A DNA stretch of 64,000 nt from Blautia sp. (GTDB taxonomy: Bacteria > Bacillota > Clostridia > Lachnospirales > Lachnospiraceae). Below the pieces are notes generated by a model that saw nothing but the letters and a program-made list of their open reading frames with translations, was not told the DNA's origin and made no database searches. The translations under genes were made by a program, and so were the position numbers. This document shows positions 42,049 to 50,646 of this stretch, piece by piece (position 1 is the stretch's first letter; every line of letters begins with the position of its first letter). The DNA lies in contig JAETNR010000021.1 in the NCBI GenBank assembly GCA_021772055.1, positions 1-64,000 on the forward strand. The letters run 5' to 3'.

Positions 42049-42861
42049 TCATAGACCGAGGAGCAGTTTGGCATTTTCGTAAAAGATCAGGTCTTTCTCC
42101 TTTTGGGAAATACCTGTATAAGACTGCAGTCTTTCTGCGCAGCCTTTCTGGTAGGTCCAGGGAGCGTCCGTTCCGAAGAGAATGCGGCCGGCACCGTGGA
42201 GATGGACCATCCGTTCAAACTGCTCCTGGGTCATGTGCATAATGGAATAGGCAGTATCAAGGTAAACAGGTCTGCCGCAAAGCTTTTCCTCTGCTTCTTC
42301 ATAGTTCTGGTTGCTGCCCATATGGGCAAGAATCATCCGGGGAGGTGTCACTTCATTGAGGACACGAAGCGCCATGTCCGGGGTGCAGAATTCCTCATCT
42401 GGGGTATAGGGATCGTATCCGGCATGGGTGAGGACGCAAAGTCCAAGCTCAGATGCTTTGTCTATAATGCGCATGTAGCGGATATCATCAAAATGGAGTC
42501 CCTGATAATTGGGATGAATCTTAATGCCTGTAAATCCCTCCCGCTTAATGAGCTGAAGCTGGGCTTTGTAATCTTCGGAAAGGGGATGGATGCTGGCAAA
42601 GGAGATCAGCCGCGGACCAGGTCCTTCTGCGTAGGTTTCATTAATATGAACTGCAAACTGCAGAATGGAATCAAATTGATGGGGCTTTGTGACAATGGGA
42701 AGAACCACGCTTAAATCTACATTGCTGCAGATCATAGACGATTTTAATCCTTCTATGGTCCCGTTCATGCTTGGTTCAAGGTGGATCACAGAAGCCAGAT
42801 TAGGAATAGCCCTGGCAGCAATCTTGTCAGGGAAGATATGTGTATGAAAATCAATGATCAT
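42049..42861 (-). CDS. Amidohydrolase family (PF04909) metal-dependent hydrolase
   Basis: The 270-aa protein begins MIIDFHTHIFPDKIA, the HxH metal motif, and continues with GFTGIKIHPNYQGLHFDD, VLTHAGYDPY, ILAHMGSNQNYEEAEEKL and a final Asp in RILFGTDAPW. This pattern is that of the amidohydrolase_2 group (decarboxylases and hydrolases such as ACMSD-like enzymes). The substrate is unknown. Start ATG 42861 follows CAGGAGGAA; the longer frame upstream is unsupported. Confidence 0.87.
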   Translation of the reverse strand: MIIDFHTHIFPDKIAARAIPNLASVIHLEPSMNGTIEGLKSSMICSNVDLSVVLPIVTKPHQFDSILQFAVHINETYAEGPGPRLISFASIHPLSEDYKAQLQLIKREGFTGIKIHPNYQGLHFDDIRYMRIIDKASELGLCVLTHAGYDPYTPDEEFCTPDMALRVLNEVTPPRMILAHMGSNQNYEEAEEKLCGRPVYLDTAYSIMHMTQEQFERMVHLHGAGRILFGTDAPWTYQKGCAERLQSYTGISQKEKDLIFYENAKLLLGL

Positions 42862-43015
42862 GATAATTCCTCCTGATGTAATCCAAATTTGTAGTATAGT
42901 ATAACTAAAATAAGGAAAGATTGCAATGCCGTTACATTTCCCAGGCAGGGAAGGTTGCGAAATCTGCTGTAACATGATAAACTGTTTCAATAAAAATGAT
43001 AGGGGAGAAATGACG

Positions 43016-43444
43016 ATGATTAAACAAAATATTGTATTTGTGGAAAACAGGGCAGGAAGCCTGAGAAAAGTGACGGAGATCCTGAAAAGGGAGAAGATAG
43101 ATATCTATGGATTTGCATGCTTTGATGCACCGGAATTTGCTCTCTTTCGAATGGTATCCAGCAATGCAGAGAAGGCTTGTGAAGTTCTGACGGAGAATGG
43201 GTATATCAATCGTGTGACAGACGTGATCGCCCTGGACCTGAAGGACGAGGTTGGCGGACTGGATGAAATTTTAAGTGTTGTGGGAGAGAGCAATATCAGC
43301 CTGGACTATATTTACACCTCCTATCACCGTGGACGCCAGACACCGGTGGTGATCCTGCATTCAGACGAGATTTTTTTGACAGAAAGCGTTTTGAAGAATA
43401 ATGGATTTAAGGCTTTGGAGAGCGTGGAGGAACTGCAGGACTAA
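43016..43444 (+). CDS. Tandem ACT-domain protein
   Basis: The 142-aa protein contains two ACT-like units: IVFVENRAGSLRKVTEILKR with GFACFDAPEFALFRMVSSN, and VVGESNISLDYIYTSYHRGR with VVILHSDE. Such small tandem ACT proteins bind amino acids and often accompany acyl-CoA ligase or amino-acid metabolism genes. ATG 43016 is preferred (GGGGAG 8 nt upstream), though ATG 43010 is also possible. It sits 67 bp before the response regulator on the same strand but has no obvious functional link with it. Confidence 0.85.
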   Translation: MIKQNIVFVENRAGSLRKVTEILKREKIDIYGFACFDAPEFALFRMVSSNAEKACEVLTENGYINRVTDVIALDLKDEVGGLDEILSVVGESNISLDYIYTSYHRGRQTPVVILHSDEIFLTESVLKNNGFKALESVEELQD

Positions 43445-43511
43445 GAATCGCAGGAGGAGTGATCCGCAGGCGGGATGCTTAAGGGAACTGATAGAAACCG
43501 GGAGGAAAGGA

Positions 43512-44183
43512 ATGTATCGGATTTTAATTGTGGAAGATGATGAAGTAATTGCAGAAATGGTAAAGAAGCACCTGAATTCCTGGGGATATCAGGTGGACTG
43601 CGCGGTGGATTTTTCCAATGTTCTTGGAGAGTTTGCAAAGCGAAATCCACAGCTTGTGCTTCTGGACCTGAAGCTTCCTTTTTATAACGGATTTCACTGG
43701 TGTGAGGAAATCCGGAAGGTTTCCCAGGTGCCTATTCTGTTTTTGTCCTCTGCAGCGGATAATATGAATATGGTCATGGCCATGAGCAGAGGTGCAGATG
43801 ATTTTATTGCCAAGCCATTTGATCTCAATGTGCTTGCTGCGAAGGTGCAGGCTGTGCTCCGCAGGAGCTATTCCTTTGGGAAAGCCGGCGATATCCTGGA
43901 GCATGGCGGTGCGATCTTAAATCCAGGGAACGGTTCTATTTCCTGGCAGGGGGAGCAGGCGGAACTGACAAGAAACGAACTTCGAATCTTACAGATCCTT
44001 TTTGAAAATGCGGGCCGGACGGTTTCCAGGGATGCCATTATGATCAAATTGTGGGAAAATGATAGCTTTATTGATGACAATACCCTGACTGTGAATATGA
44101 CACGGCTTCGGAAGAAGCTGGAGGGAATCGGGCTGTCCGGGTTTATTGTTACCAAAAAAGGAATGGGCTATATGCTTGCCTGA
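43512..44183 (+). CDS. OmpR-family response regulator (BceR-like)
   Basis: The 223-aa protein has a receiver domain (RILIVEDDEVIAEM, phospho-Asp in LVLLDLKLPFYNG, Lys in FIAKPFD) and an OmpR-type winged helix (LTRNELRILQILFEN and DDNTLTVNMTRLRKKL). It is paired with a histidine kinase 14 bp downstream that has the short two-helix Bce-type sensor. With the ABC transporter at 46409-49169 it matches Bce modules that sense and resist peptide antibiotics such as bacitracin. The start is ATG 43512 with GGAGGAAAGG. Confidence 0.92.
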   Translation: MYRILIVEDDEVIAEMVKKHLNSWGYQVDCAVDFSNVLGEFAKRNPQLVLLDLKLPFYNGFHWCEEIRKVSQVPILFLSSAADNMNMVMAMSRGADDFIAKPFDLNVLAAKVQAVLRRSYSFGKAGDILEHGGAILNPGNGSISWQGEQAELTRNELRILQILFENAGRTVSRDAIMIKLWENDSFIDDNTLTVNMTRLRKKLEGIGLSGFIVTKKGMGYMLA

Positions 44184-44197
44184 TGGGGTAGGAAATT

Positions 44198-45190
44198 ATG
44201 GAATATCTGAAAGAGTATTTAAGGAAGATCTGGAAGGTTCCTGCGCTGTTTCTGCTGTTTGCTGTGATCATGATAAACGTATTCTGGCTGTATGATCTGC
44301 CTGTGGAGTCTGTGCTTTACGGAGGAACCCTGTGTGCGGCGGCAGGCCTTGTTTCATTTTTTTATGGATATCATTCTTACAGAAAGCGGGGGGAAGAGCT
44401 GGAGAAAATCCGGAAGACCCTGCCTCTGGATCTGGATAAGCTTCCGCCTCCCAAGGATGGGAATGAAGGAAAATACCAGGAAATGCTCAGATGTGTGAAT
44501 CTGATGCGCATGGATGCGGAGGCTGGCAAACAGCGGTTTTATACGGAATTGACAGACTATTATAGTATGTGGGCACATCAGATCAAAACCCCGATCTCTG
44601 CCTTGCGGCTGATTCTGGCGGAAGACGGGACGAAAAGCAAAGCTACCTCATACGAATTGTTTAAGATCGAACAGTATGTGGAGATGGTTTTAGGCTATCT
44701 TCGCACAGAAGATATGTCCGCGGATATGAAATTTCAGAAATGCAGCCTGGATAAGATCCTGAAAGAGCAGATACATAAATTTGCAAGGATTTTTATCGGA
44801 AAGAAGCTGACTCTGGATTTTGAAGAAACCCATCAGGAGGTTCTTACCGACCCCAAATGGCTGGGATTTGTGATCGGACAGATTCTTTCGAATTCGCTAA
44901 AATATACGAAAAAAGGAAAAATCTCCATTTTCTGGTCAGAGTCCATACCCCATACCCTTGTGATCAGGGATACGGGAATCGGAATAAGAAAAGAAGATCT
45001 TCCCAGAGTTTTTGAAAAGGGCTTTACAGGATGGAATGGAAGAGAGGAATCCCGTTCCACAGGGATTGGTCTTTATCTGTCTGCAAAAATCATGAAGCGT
45101 CTGGGGCATAAAATTTCTATCGAATCCGAATTCGGAAAAGGAACTGAGGCGAGGCTTTTCCTTGGACGGAAAGAAATGGATATGTATTAA
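44198..45190 (+). CDS. Intramembrane-sensing histidine kinase (BceS-like)
   Basis: The 330-aa protein has two N-terminal membrane helices (about residues 15-32 and 38-58) with almost no extracellular loop, the H-box MWAHQIKTPISALRL, N-box IGQILSNSLKYTKKG, and ATP-binding motifs RDTGIGI and STGIGLYLS. Kinases with this layout do not sense ligands directly but read the activity of a Bce-type ABC transporter. The partner permease and ATPase lie 1.2 kb downstream, separated by a minus-strand gene. ATG 44198 follows GGGGTAGG. Confidence 0.92.
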   Translation: MEYLKEYLRKIWKVPALFLLFAVIMINVFWLYDLPVESVLYGGTLCAAAGLVSFFYGYHSYRKRGEELEKIRKTLPLDLDKLPPPKDGNEGKYQEMLRCVNLMRMDAEAGKQRFYTELTDYYSMWAHQIKTPISALRLILAEDGTKSKATSYELFKIEQYVEMVLGYLRTEDMSADMKFQKCSLDKILKEQIHKFARIFIGKKLTLDFEETHQEVLTDPKWLGFVIGQILSNSLKYTKKGKISIFWSESIPHTLVIRDTGIGIRKEDLPRVFEKGFTGWNGREESRSTGIGLYLSAKIMKRLGHKISIESEFGKGTEARLFLGRKEMDMY

Positions 45191-45192
45191 AA

Positions 45193-45230
45193 CAGACCCG
45201 GGAGGAACGGATTCTCCCGGGTCTGCTTTA
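45193..45230. terminator. Terminator after the two-component genes
   Basis: Perfect 11-bp stem CAGACCCGGGA (45193-45203) and TCCCGGGTCTG (45215-45225), then CTTTACTCTT. It separates the kinase gene from the convergent CHAP-protein gene. Confidence 0.8.
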
Positions 45231-45233
45231 CTC

Positions 45234-46166
45234 TTATTTGATTTTAACTGCCATTACATTGCTGAATGGGCCGTAAACCCGTTTGCCATTGCATATCTGG
45301 TAAGGGCGTATTTTGTAATAGTAATAACTGTTTTTCCGAAGGTTTCCGTCTGTATAAGCGGTGGTGGTGCCCCGGACGGTTTTCACAAGCTGGTAGCCAT
45401 TGGTTTTGTGAGTGGAGCGGTAAATCTGGAAACCGCTGACTCCGGAGAGCTTTTTCCAGGTAAGCTGTGCACGTTTTCCGGAAATGGCCTTTACTTTTCC
45501 GGTAACCTGGGATAAATGATACAGGGGTCGGCAGACTCCGTGAATCTGGGATGCTGTCCGGATACAGTAATTTACCCGGTCCTTTACATTTCCGTCAATG
45601 GTAACGACTGTGTTTCTGTTTGTGGATATGACCATACAGGTATGGCTGGGACCCTTGGCAAAATTCTTTTCAGAAGAAACCAGGAGAATGTCTCCGGGTT
45701 TAATACTGGAAAAGGAGATGGTTTTGGAAGCTGCCCTCTTGCATCCGCAGGCATTATGATCCTGACCGTTGTTTACAATGCAATATCTTCCCTGTGCGGA
45801 AAAGAATTTGCGGTAATCGCCTGCACAGGTTCCCACAGGAATGATGGATTTGGGGATTCCGGCTTTATTGGCGCACCATGCAACGAATTCGGAGCACCAG
45901 GGAAGCCCGGGCTGCCCTGCCCATGCCGAAAAGATGGTCTCTCCTGTTCTGGATTCATGATATCCGAACTGGGACTCTGCCACAGCGAGAATATCCTTCT
46001 GATAATTGCCCGTCAGCTTCGGCAAAGGATAGTTCCTGGCAAAACCGGCATATACATTGTGGGAAAAGCCGCATGTAAGAACGCATATACTGAGCAGTAT
46101 ACCACACATTTTCCGGATGATGTTATGATGATGACTGGTATGGCGGATATCTTTCATGATCGTCAT
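45234..46166 (-). CDS. Secreted CHAP-domain protein with fibronectin type III domain
   Basis: The 310-aa protein has a signal peptide (about residues 20-41, ending VYA), a CHAP-like cysteine peptidase/amidase domain (catalytic Cys in LPWCSEFVAWCANKAG, His in GPSHTCMVI, then IDGNVKDRV) and a C-terminal fibronectin III domain (VKAISGKRAQLTWKKLSG and GFQIYRSTHKTNGYQLVKTV). CHAP enzymes cut peptidoglycan peptides. It is inserted on the opposite strand between the Bce two-component genes and the Bce transporter genes. ATG 46166 with GAAAGGAAAG fits. A role in wall turnover or peptide defence is inference. Confidence 0.85.
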   Translation of the reverse strand: MTIMKDIRHTSHHHNIIRKMCGILLSICVLTCGFSHNVYAGFARNYPLPKLTGNYQKDILAVAESQFGYHESRTGETIFSAWAGQPGLPWCSEFVAWCANKAGIPKSIIPVGTCAGDYRKFFSAQGRYCIVNNGQDHNACGCKRAASKTISFSSIKPGDILLVSSEKNFAKGPSHTCMVISTNRNTVVTIDGNVKDRVNYCIRTASQIHGVCRPLYHLSQVTGKVKAISGKRAQLTWKKLSGVSGFQIYRSTHKTNGYQLVKTVRGTTTAYTDGNLRKNSYYYYKIRPYQICNGKRVYGPFSNVMAVKIK

Positions 46167-46296
46167 CGCTTTCCTTTCTAATTATATAACCTGTTTGTTT
46201 TCATGAGTGAGTTTTGTTTTTACTATTGTAATGCTTTCTATCTACTGTTATTCTAACATTTAAGCTGATATTTTACAATATAATTTAAAGATAACC

Positions 46297-46310
46297 TTAC
46301 GAAAATGTCA
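46297..46310. promoter_or_regulatory. Candidate BceR-type operator before the ABC genes
   Basis: TTACG-AAAA-TGTCA. On the minus strand it reads TGACA-TTTT-CGTAA, which matches the published TnACA-N4-TGTAA pattern at 9 of 10 positions. It lies about 100 bp before the ATPase start. Confidence 0.4.
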
Positions 46311-46408
46311 CATAGAAAGGAAAATTGTAAGCCGGAGTTATGGCAGGGATTTTCATTTTTTTTTATACTCTGGTTATGATCATTAAGAAAGAGAAAAGAG
46401 GAGAACAT

Positions 46409-47176
46409 ATGGCATTATTGGAAGTAACGAATGTGAAAAAGATTTATAGTACCCGTTTTGGCGGGAATAAGGTGCAGGCGTTGTCTAATGTGACATTTTC
46501 TGTAGAAAAAGGAGAATTTGTAGCTATTATGGGGGAGAGCGGAAGCGGGAAAACGACCCTTCTGAATATTCTTGCATCCCTGGACCGTCCTACAGAAGGA
46601 GAGGTCTTTCTGGAGGGAAAAAGTATTGTACATCTCACGGAGAAAGAGATTTCTGCATTCCGAAGAAAAAATCTGGGATTTGTATTCCAGGACTTTAATC
46701 TTCTGGATACCTTCAGCTTGCGGGACAATATTTATCTGCCACTTGTGCTGGCAGGAGAAGACCACCATGAAATGGCGCAGAAAATCCGGCCCATTGCGCA
46801 GGCTCTGAAGATTACGGAAATTCTGGAAAAGTTTCCTTATGAAGTATCCGGCGGACAGAAACAGAGAGCTGCAGTTGCAAGGGCGCTGATCACGGATCCA
46901 AGGATCATTCTGGCTGATGAGCCCACGGGAGCGATGGATTCCAGGGCGGCTTCGGCGCTTCTGGAGATGTTTGGGGAAATTAACGGAAACGGGCAGACCA
47001 TTCTGATGGTTACACACAGTGCCCAGGCTGCAAGCCATGCATCCAGAGTCCTGTTTATCAAGGATGGTGAAGTTTTCCATCAGATTTACAAGGGAGGAAA
47101 AACACGTCAGGAGATGTATCAGATGATTTCGGATACGCTTACGATCCTTACGACAGGCGGTGAGACTTATGCGTAG
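46409..47176 (+). CDS. Bce-type ABC transporter ATP-binding protein
   Basis: The 255-aa protein has Walker A GESGSGKTTLL, Q-loop FQDFNLLD, signature VSGGQKQR and Walker B IILADEP with TGAMDS, as in the MacB/BceA group. It energises the FtsX-like permease encoded next, whose start it overlaps by 8 bp. ATG 46409 is chosen (AGAGGAG upstream); the frame extends to 46340 but the added residues look non-coding. The transporter is expected to remove or release peptide antibiotics from their lipid targets and to signal to the kinase at 44198. Confidence 0.92.
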   Translation: MALLEVTNVKKIYSTRFGGNKVQALSNVTFSVEKGEFVAIMGESGSGKTTLLNILASLDRPTEGEVFLEGKSIVHLTEKEISAFRRKNLGFVFQDFNLLDTFSLRDNIYLPLVLAGEDHHEMAQKIRPIAQALKITEILEKFPYEVSGGQKQRAAVARALITDPRIILADEPTGAMDSRAASALLEMFGEINGNGQTILMVTHSAQAASHASRVLFIKDGEVFHQIYKGGKTRQEMYQMISDTLTILTTGGETYA

Positions 47177-49169
47177 TGGAATGTTTGTGCGGCTTGCCGT
47201 AAATAATATGAAAAAGAACAGAGGGACATACATTCCCTATATCATTACCTGTATCGGCTGTATTACTATGCTGTATCTGATGCTGTTTATTAAAGCCAAT
47301 CCTGATATGGATAACATGCACGGCGGAAGAGATGCACAGGCGATCGTAGCTTTGGGAATTATCGTTGTGGGGTTATTTTCCTGTATTTTTCTTTTGTACA
47401 GCAACAGCTTTCTTATGAAGCGCAGGCAGAAGGAAATCGGTCTTTATAATATTCTTGGTATGGAAAAGGCCCACATCAGTAAAATGCTGTTTTTGGAGAC
47501 TGTTTTTTCTTCTGTGATCAGTCTGGCTTTGGGAATCCTTCTGGGAATTCTGGGAAGTAAGCTGGCTTTGCTGCTCTTTCTAAAACTGATCCACATTCCT
47601 GCGCAATTTGGATTTTATATCTGCTGGGAAGGAATCGTGATCTGCATTTTTGTTTTTGGGGGAATTTTTCTTCTGACTCTTTTTTTCAACCTCCGAAGAG
47701 TGCACTTAAGCAAACCTATTGAGCTTCTTCGGGGAAGTAATGTGGGAGAGCGTGAACCAAAGGCGAAATGGCTTATGGCGCTGATCGGGTTTGTATGTCT
47801 GGGAGGCGGTTATTACATTGCCATTACAACGGAGTCTCCCCTTCAGGCTCTGGGACTCTTTTTCGTAGCTGTGCTCCTGGTCATGGCAGGAACTTATCTG
47901 GTGTTTACTGCAGGAAGCATCGCGGTTTTAAAAATACTTCGGTGGAAAAAAAGCTTCTATTATAAAATGAAGAATTTTACCAGTGTTTCCGGCATGATCT
48001 ACAGAATGAAGCAGAATGCCATGGGACTTGCCAGCATTTGTATTTTAAGCACAGGCGTGCTTTTGATGCTGTCCAGTACGGTAAGCCTGAACTTTGGCAT
48101 TGAAGACATCATGCAGAACAGATATCCCAATGATGTGAATATCGAAATCAGAAATGTTACTTTAAAAGAGGCGCGTTCCGCAGTAGATTTCGTGGCAGAT
48201 GCTGTGGAAAAAGAACAGATTCCTTTAAAAAATCTGGAGCATATGATCACTTTGGATGTTACGTATTACCTGGAGGACGGTGAGCTTAAATTTCAGCAAC
48301 CGGAAAATGCGTCCATGGATTCCGTGGGAGTTTTGACTGTGATTGCAGCAGAGGAATATGAAAGTCTTGTGGGCGAAAAAGTGGAACTGGAAGACGGGCA
48401 GGTGATTTCTTATGGCCAGACATCAGGAGATACCCTGCGGATTCAGGGAGTGGACTTCCGGGTTAAGGAATGGATGAAGAAATGGCCCCTGGCTGGTTCT
48501 TACGCCATCTATGGAGAAATACGGGCTGTGGTTGTGACAGATGCGGATTATGAAAAGATTGACGAAATGCAGAAAGCTGCCTATGAAGCTCCGAGTAAAA
48601 CGAATGTAAGGATCGGAATTGACCTGGAGGGGAAGGCAAACAGGGAAACAGCTGCTGACTGCAGGATCCGGCTGGATAAGTATTTAGATGAATTGCAGGA
48701 GACCGGCAGAATCTCAGAGGATGCCTGGGTGCTGAATGAGACAAGAATGGAGAATTATGATATGTTTTATTCTCTGAATGGAGGACTTTTGTTCCTTGGT
48801 ATTTTCCTGGGAGGAATGTTCCTGATGGGGACGGCCATGATCATTTATTATAAGCAGATGTCCGAAGGATATGAGGATAAAGAACGGTTTGAGATTATGC
48901 GGAAGGTGGGAATGAGCAGACGCGAAGTAAAATCGTCCATTCGCAGACAGATCCTGATGGTGTTCTTTTTGCCGCTTTTGATGGCTGTGGTGCATATCTC
49001 CATGGCATTTCCCATGGTCAAGAGGCTGCTGATGCTGTTGGGGATGATGAACACAAAGGTATATGTGATCTGCACCCTGGTGACCATATTGGTGTTTGCT
49101 TTGATTTATGGGGGGATCTACTGGGTAACGGCAAGGTCCTACTATAAAATACTGGAGAAGGCGGAGTAG
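47169..49169 (+). CDS. Bce-type FtsX-domain permease
   Basis: The 666-aa protein has an N-terminal membrane helix, an FtsX domain (SNSFLMKRRQKEIGLYNILG near residue 80, with three helices), further helices to about residue 300, a long extracellular domain (about residues 315-520) and a C-terminal FtsX domain (YEDKERFEIMRKVGMSRREV). The ten-helix layout with a loop of about 200 residues between helices 7 and 8 is the Bce permease hallmark and the peptide-sensing part. ATG 47169 follows GGCGGTGAG and overlaps the ATPase gene. The long hairpin element begins 5 bp after its stop. Confidence 0.9.
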   Translation: MRSGMFVRLAVNNMKKNRGTYIPYIITCIGCITMLYLMLFIKANPDMDNMHGGRDAQAIVALGIIVVGLFSCIFLLYSNSFLMKRRQKEIGLYNILGMEKAHISKMLFLETVFSSVISLALGILLGILGSKLALLLFLKLIHIPAQFGFYICWEGIVICIFVFGGIFLLTLFFNLRRVHLSKPIELLRGSNVGEREPKAKWLMALIGFVCLGGGYYIAITTESPLQALGLFFVAVLLVMAGTYLVFTAGSIAVLKILRWKKSFYYKMKNFTSVSGMIYRMKQNAMGLASICILSTGVLLMLSSTVSLNFGIEDIMQNRYPNDVNIEIRNVTLKEARSAVDFVADAVEKEQIPLKNLEHMITLDVTYYLEDGELKFQQPENASMDSVGVLTVIAAEEYESLVGEKVELEDGQVISYGQTSGDTLRIQGVDFRVKEWMKKWPLAGSYAIYGEIRAVVVTDADYEKIDEMQKAAYEAPSKTNVRIGIDLEGKANRETAADCRIRLDKYLDELQETGRISEDAWVLNETRMENYDMFYSLNGGLLFLGIFLGGMFLMGTAMIIYYKQMSEGYEDKERFEIMRKVGMSRREVKSSIRRQILMVFFLPLLMAVVHISMAFPMVKRLLMLLGMMNTKVYVICTLVTILVFALIYGGIYWVTARSYYKILEKAE

Positions 49170-49173
49170 GTGA

Positions 49174-49473
49174 GGGGGCGGACGCCCAAGAAGCGAACCG
49201 TCCTGCGGCCAGGTGCTCCTGCCTCTTGTGTACTGCGGTTTCGGAGCCTAAGTAACAGTAAGCGCCCTGGATTGCTGCTAAATGCGTTAAGAAAATTTGT
49301 GAACTCGCCTGTCGGCTCAGACAGCACAAATTTTCTTAACAACGCAGCAGTCCAGGGCGCCAACTGTTACTAAGACTCCTGCAAATGCAGCACACAAGAG
49401 GCAGGAGCACCCGGCCGCAGGACGGTTCGCTTCTTGGGCTGTGCAGTGGCAGACAGGCGTCCTTCCCCGCCCC
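49174..49473. repeat. Long inverted-repeat (hairpin) element of about 300 bp
   Basis: The outer arms 49184-49231 and 49392-49439 are complementary at 47 of 48 positions. The inner arms continue the pairing with gaps (GTAACAGT, GCGCCCTGGA and GTTAAGAAAATTTGTG against their complements), down to a loop near 49300-49325 with a small CTGTC/GACAG stem. The flanks are GC-rich (GGGGGCGGACGCC on the left, GGCGTCCTTCCCCGCCCC on the right). There is no supported gene inside; open frames here are shadows of the palindrome. It could be a MITE-like or REP-like mobile palindrome, or a long structured RNA that also ends bceB transcription. Confidence 0.85.
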
Positions 49474-49539
49474 ATACAAAGTAACGTCCTACCAGGAAAA
49501 AATGCCAAGAAAAAATTGTACTTTTCTGCGGATGGATAG

Positions 49540-49568
49540 TTGAAAGTAGGGTGTGGGAATGATAGAAT
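49540..49568 (+). promoter_or_regulatory. Promoter of azlCD
   Basis: TTGAAA (49540-49545), a 17-nt spacer, and TAGAAT (49563-49568), 45 nt before the azlC start. Confidence 0.6.
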
Positions 49569-49613
49569 AGGAAATGTTCGTTGCATTTTTGCTTTAAAGG
49601 AGGACGTTTCTTT

Positions 49614-50333
49614 ATGGATGGCTTGAGTTTCAGGCGCGGATTAAAAGATGGTGTGCCGATTGGCCTGGGATATTTTGCAGTTTCGTTTACATTTGGCATG
49701 ATGGCTGTATCAGGTGGACTAAGCACAATGCAGGCAGTTCTGATCTCTTTAACGAATCTGACTTCCGCAGGACAGTTTGCCGGGCTGGATATCATTCTGG
49801 CGGGCGGGTCTTATTGGGAGATGGCGCTGACACAGCTGATTATTAATCTGAGATATTGCCTTATGTCGTTTTCACTGGCACAGAAGCTTCGGAGGGATGT
49901 TCCCTGGGGGCACCGCTTTTTGGTGGCCTTCGGAGTGACGGATGAGATTTTCGGGGTAAGTGCAAGCCAGGAGGGGAAGGTAAGTCCCTTCTATAATTAT
50001 GGCGCAATGTGTGTGGCGATTCCGGGATGGACCCTTGGAACCCTGGCCGGTGGAATCTCCGGGAACCTGCTTCCGGACTTTATGGTGAGTGCGCTGAGTG
50101 TGGCGATTTATGGAATGTTTCTGGCAGTGGTCATTCCGCCTGCGAAGAAGAATAAGGCGGTACTTGGCGTGGTGATCGGTGCTATGGCTGTGAGCAGCCT
50201 GTTTGCAGCAGTTCCGGTACTGAAGAAAGTGTCTTCCGGATTTGTGATCATTATTACGACGGTACTGGTGGCTGGTATTGCGGCTTATATTTGTCCGGTG
50301 GAAGAAAAGGAGGAAAACGCTCATGAGTCATAA
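49614..50333 (+). CDS. azlC: Branched-chain amino acid exporter subunit AzlC
   Basis: The 239-aa membrane protein has RRGLKDGVPIGLGYFAVSFT, GQFAGLDII, LIINLRYCLMSFSLAQKL and VTDEIFGVS, the conserved segments of AzlC. With AzlD it exports branched-chain amino acids or analogues such as azaleucine. ATG 49614 follows AAAGGAGG. It overlaps azlD by 11 bp. Confidence 0.92.
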   Translation: MDGLSFRRGLKDGVPIGLGYFAVSFTFGMMAVSGGLSTMQAVLISLTNLTSAGQFAGLDIILAGGSYWEMALTQLIINLRYCLMSFSLAQKLRRDVPWGHRFLVAFGVTDEIFGVSASQEGKVSPFYNYGAMCVAIPGWTLGTLAGGISGNLLPDFMVSALSVAIYGMFLAVVIPPAKKNKAVLGVVIGAMAVSSLFAAVPVLKKVSSGFVIIITTVLVAGIAAYICPVEEKEENAHES

Positions 50334-50640
50334 TGTGTATCTTTATATTCTGGTAATGGCAGGAGTGACTTACCTGATCCGAATGCTTCCCCTGGCACTG
50401 GTCCGCAGGGAGATTACCAGCCCCTTTGTAAAGTCGTTTTTGTATTATGTTCCTTATGCCTGCCTGGCGGCAATGACCTTTCCTGCCATATTGTTCTCTA
50501 CGGCAAGCGTGGTTTCGGCTGTGACAGGCTTTGCCGTAGCGCTGTTTGCAGCATACAAAGAAAAGAGCCTGCTGACGGTGGCTTTATGTGCCTGTGCAGC
50601 CGTATTTGTGGTGGAGAGGGTTATGGAGATTGCTTTGTAA
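50323..50640 (+). CDS. azlD: Branched-chain amino acid exporter subunit AzlD
   Basis: The 105-aa protein has three or four membrane segments and the family motif TYLIRMLPLALVRR near the start, plus FLYYVPYACLAAMTFPAIL. It is the small partner of AzlC. ATG 50323 follows AAAGGAGG inside the azlC end, so the two are translated together. The gene ends 6 bp before the convergent dapF, and no terminator is visible in the gap. Confidence 0.9.
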   Translation: MSHNVYLYILVMAGVTYLIRMLPLALVRREITSPFVKSFLYYVPYACLAAMTFPAILFSTASVVSAVTGFAVALFAAYKEKSLLTVALCACAAVFVVERVMEIAL

Positions 50641-50646
50641 CGTTTG

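Noticed and set aside
49170..49586. Several short frames in the long hairpin region, some sharing the peptide KKRTVLRPGAPASCVL
   Set aside because: The shared peptide arises because both arms of the inverted repeat are read; none has a ribosome site or family match.
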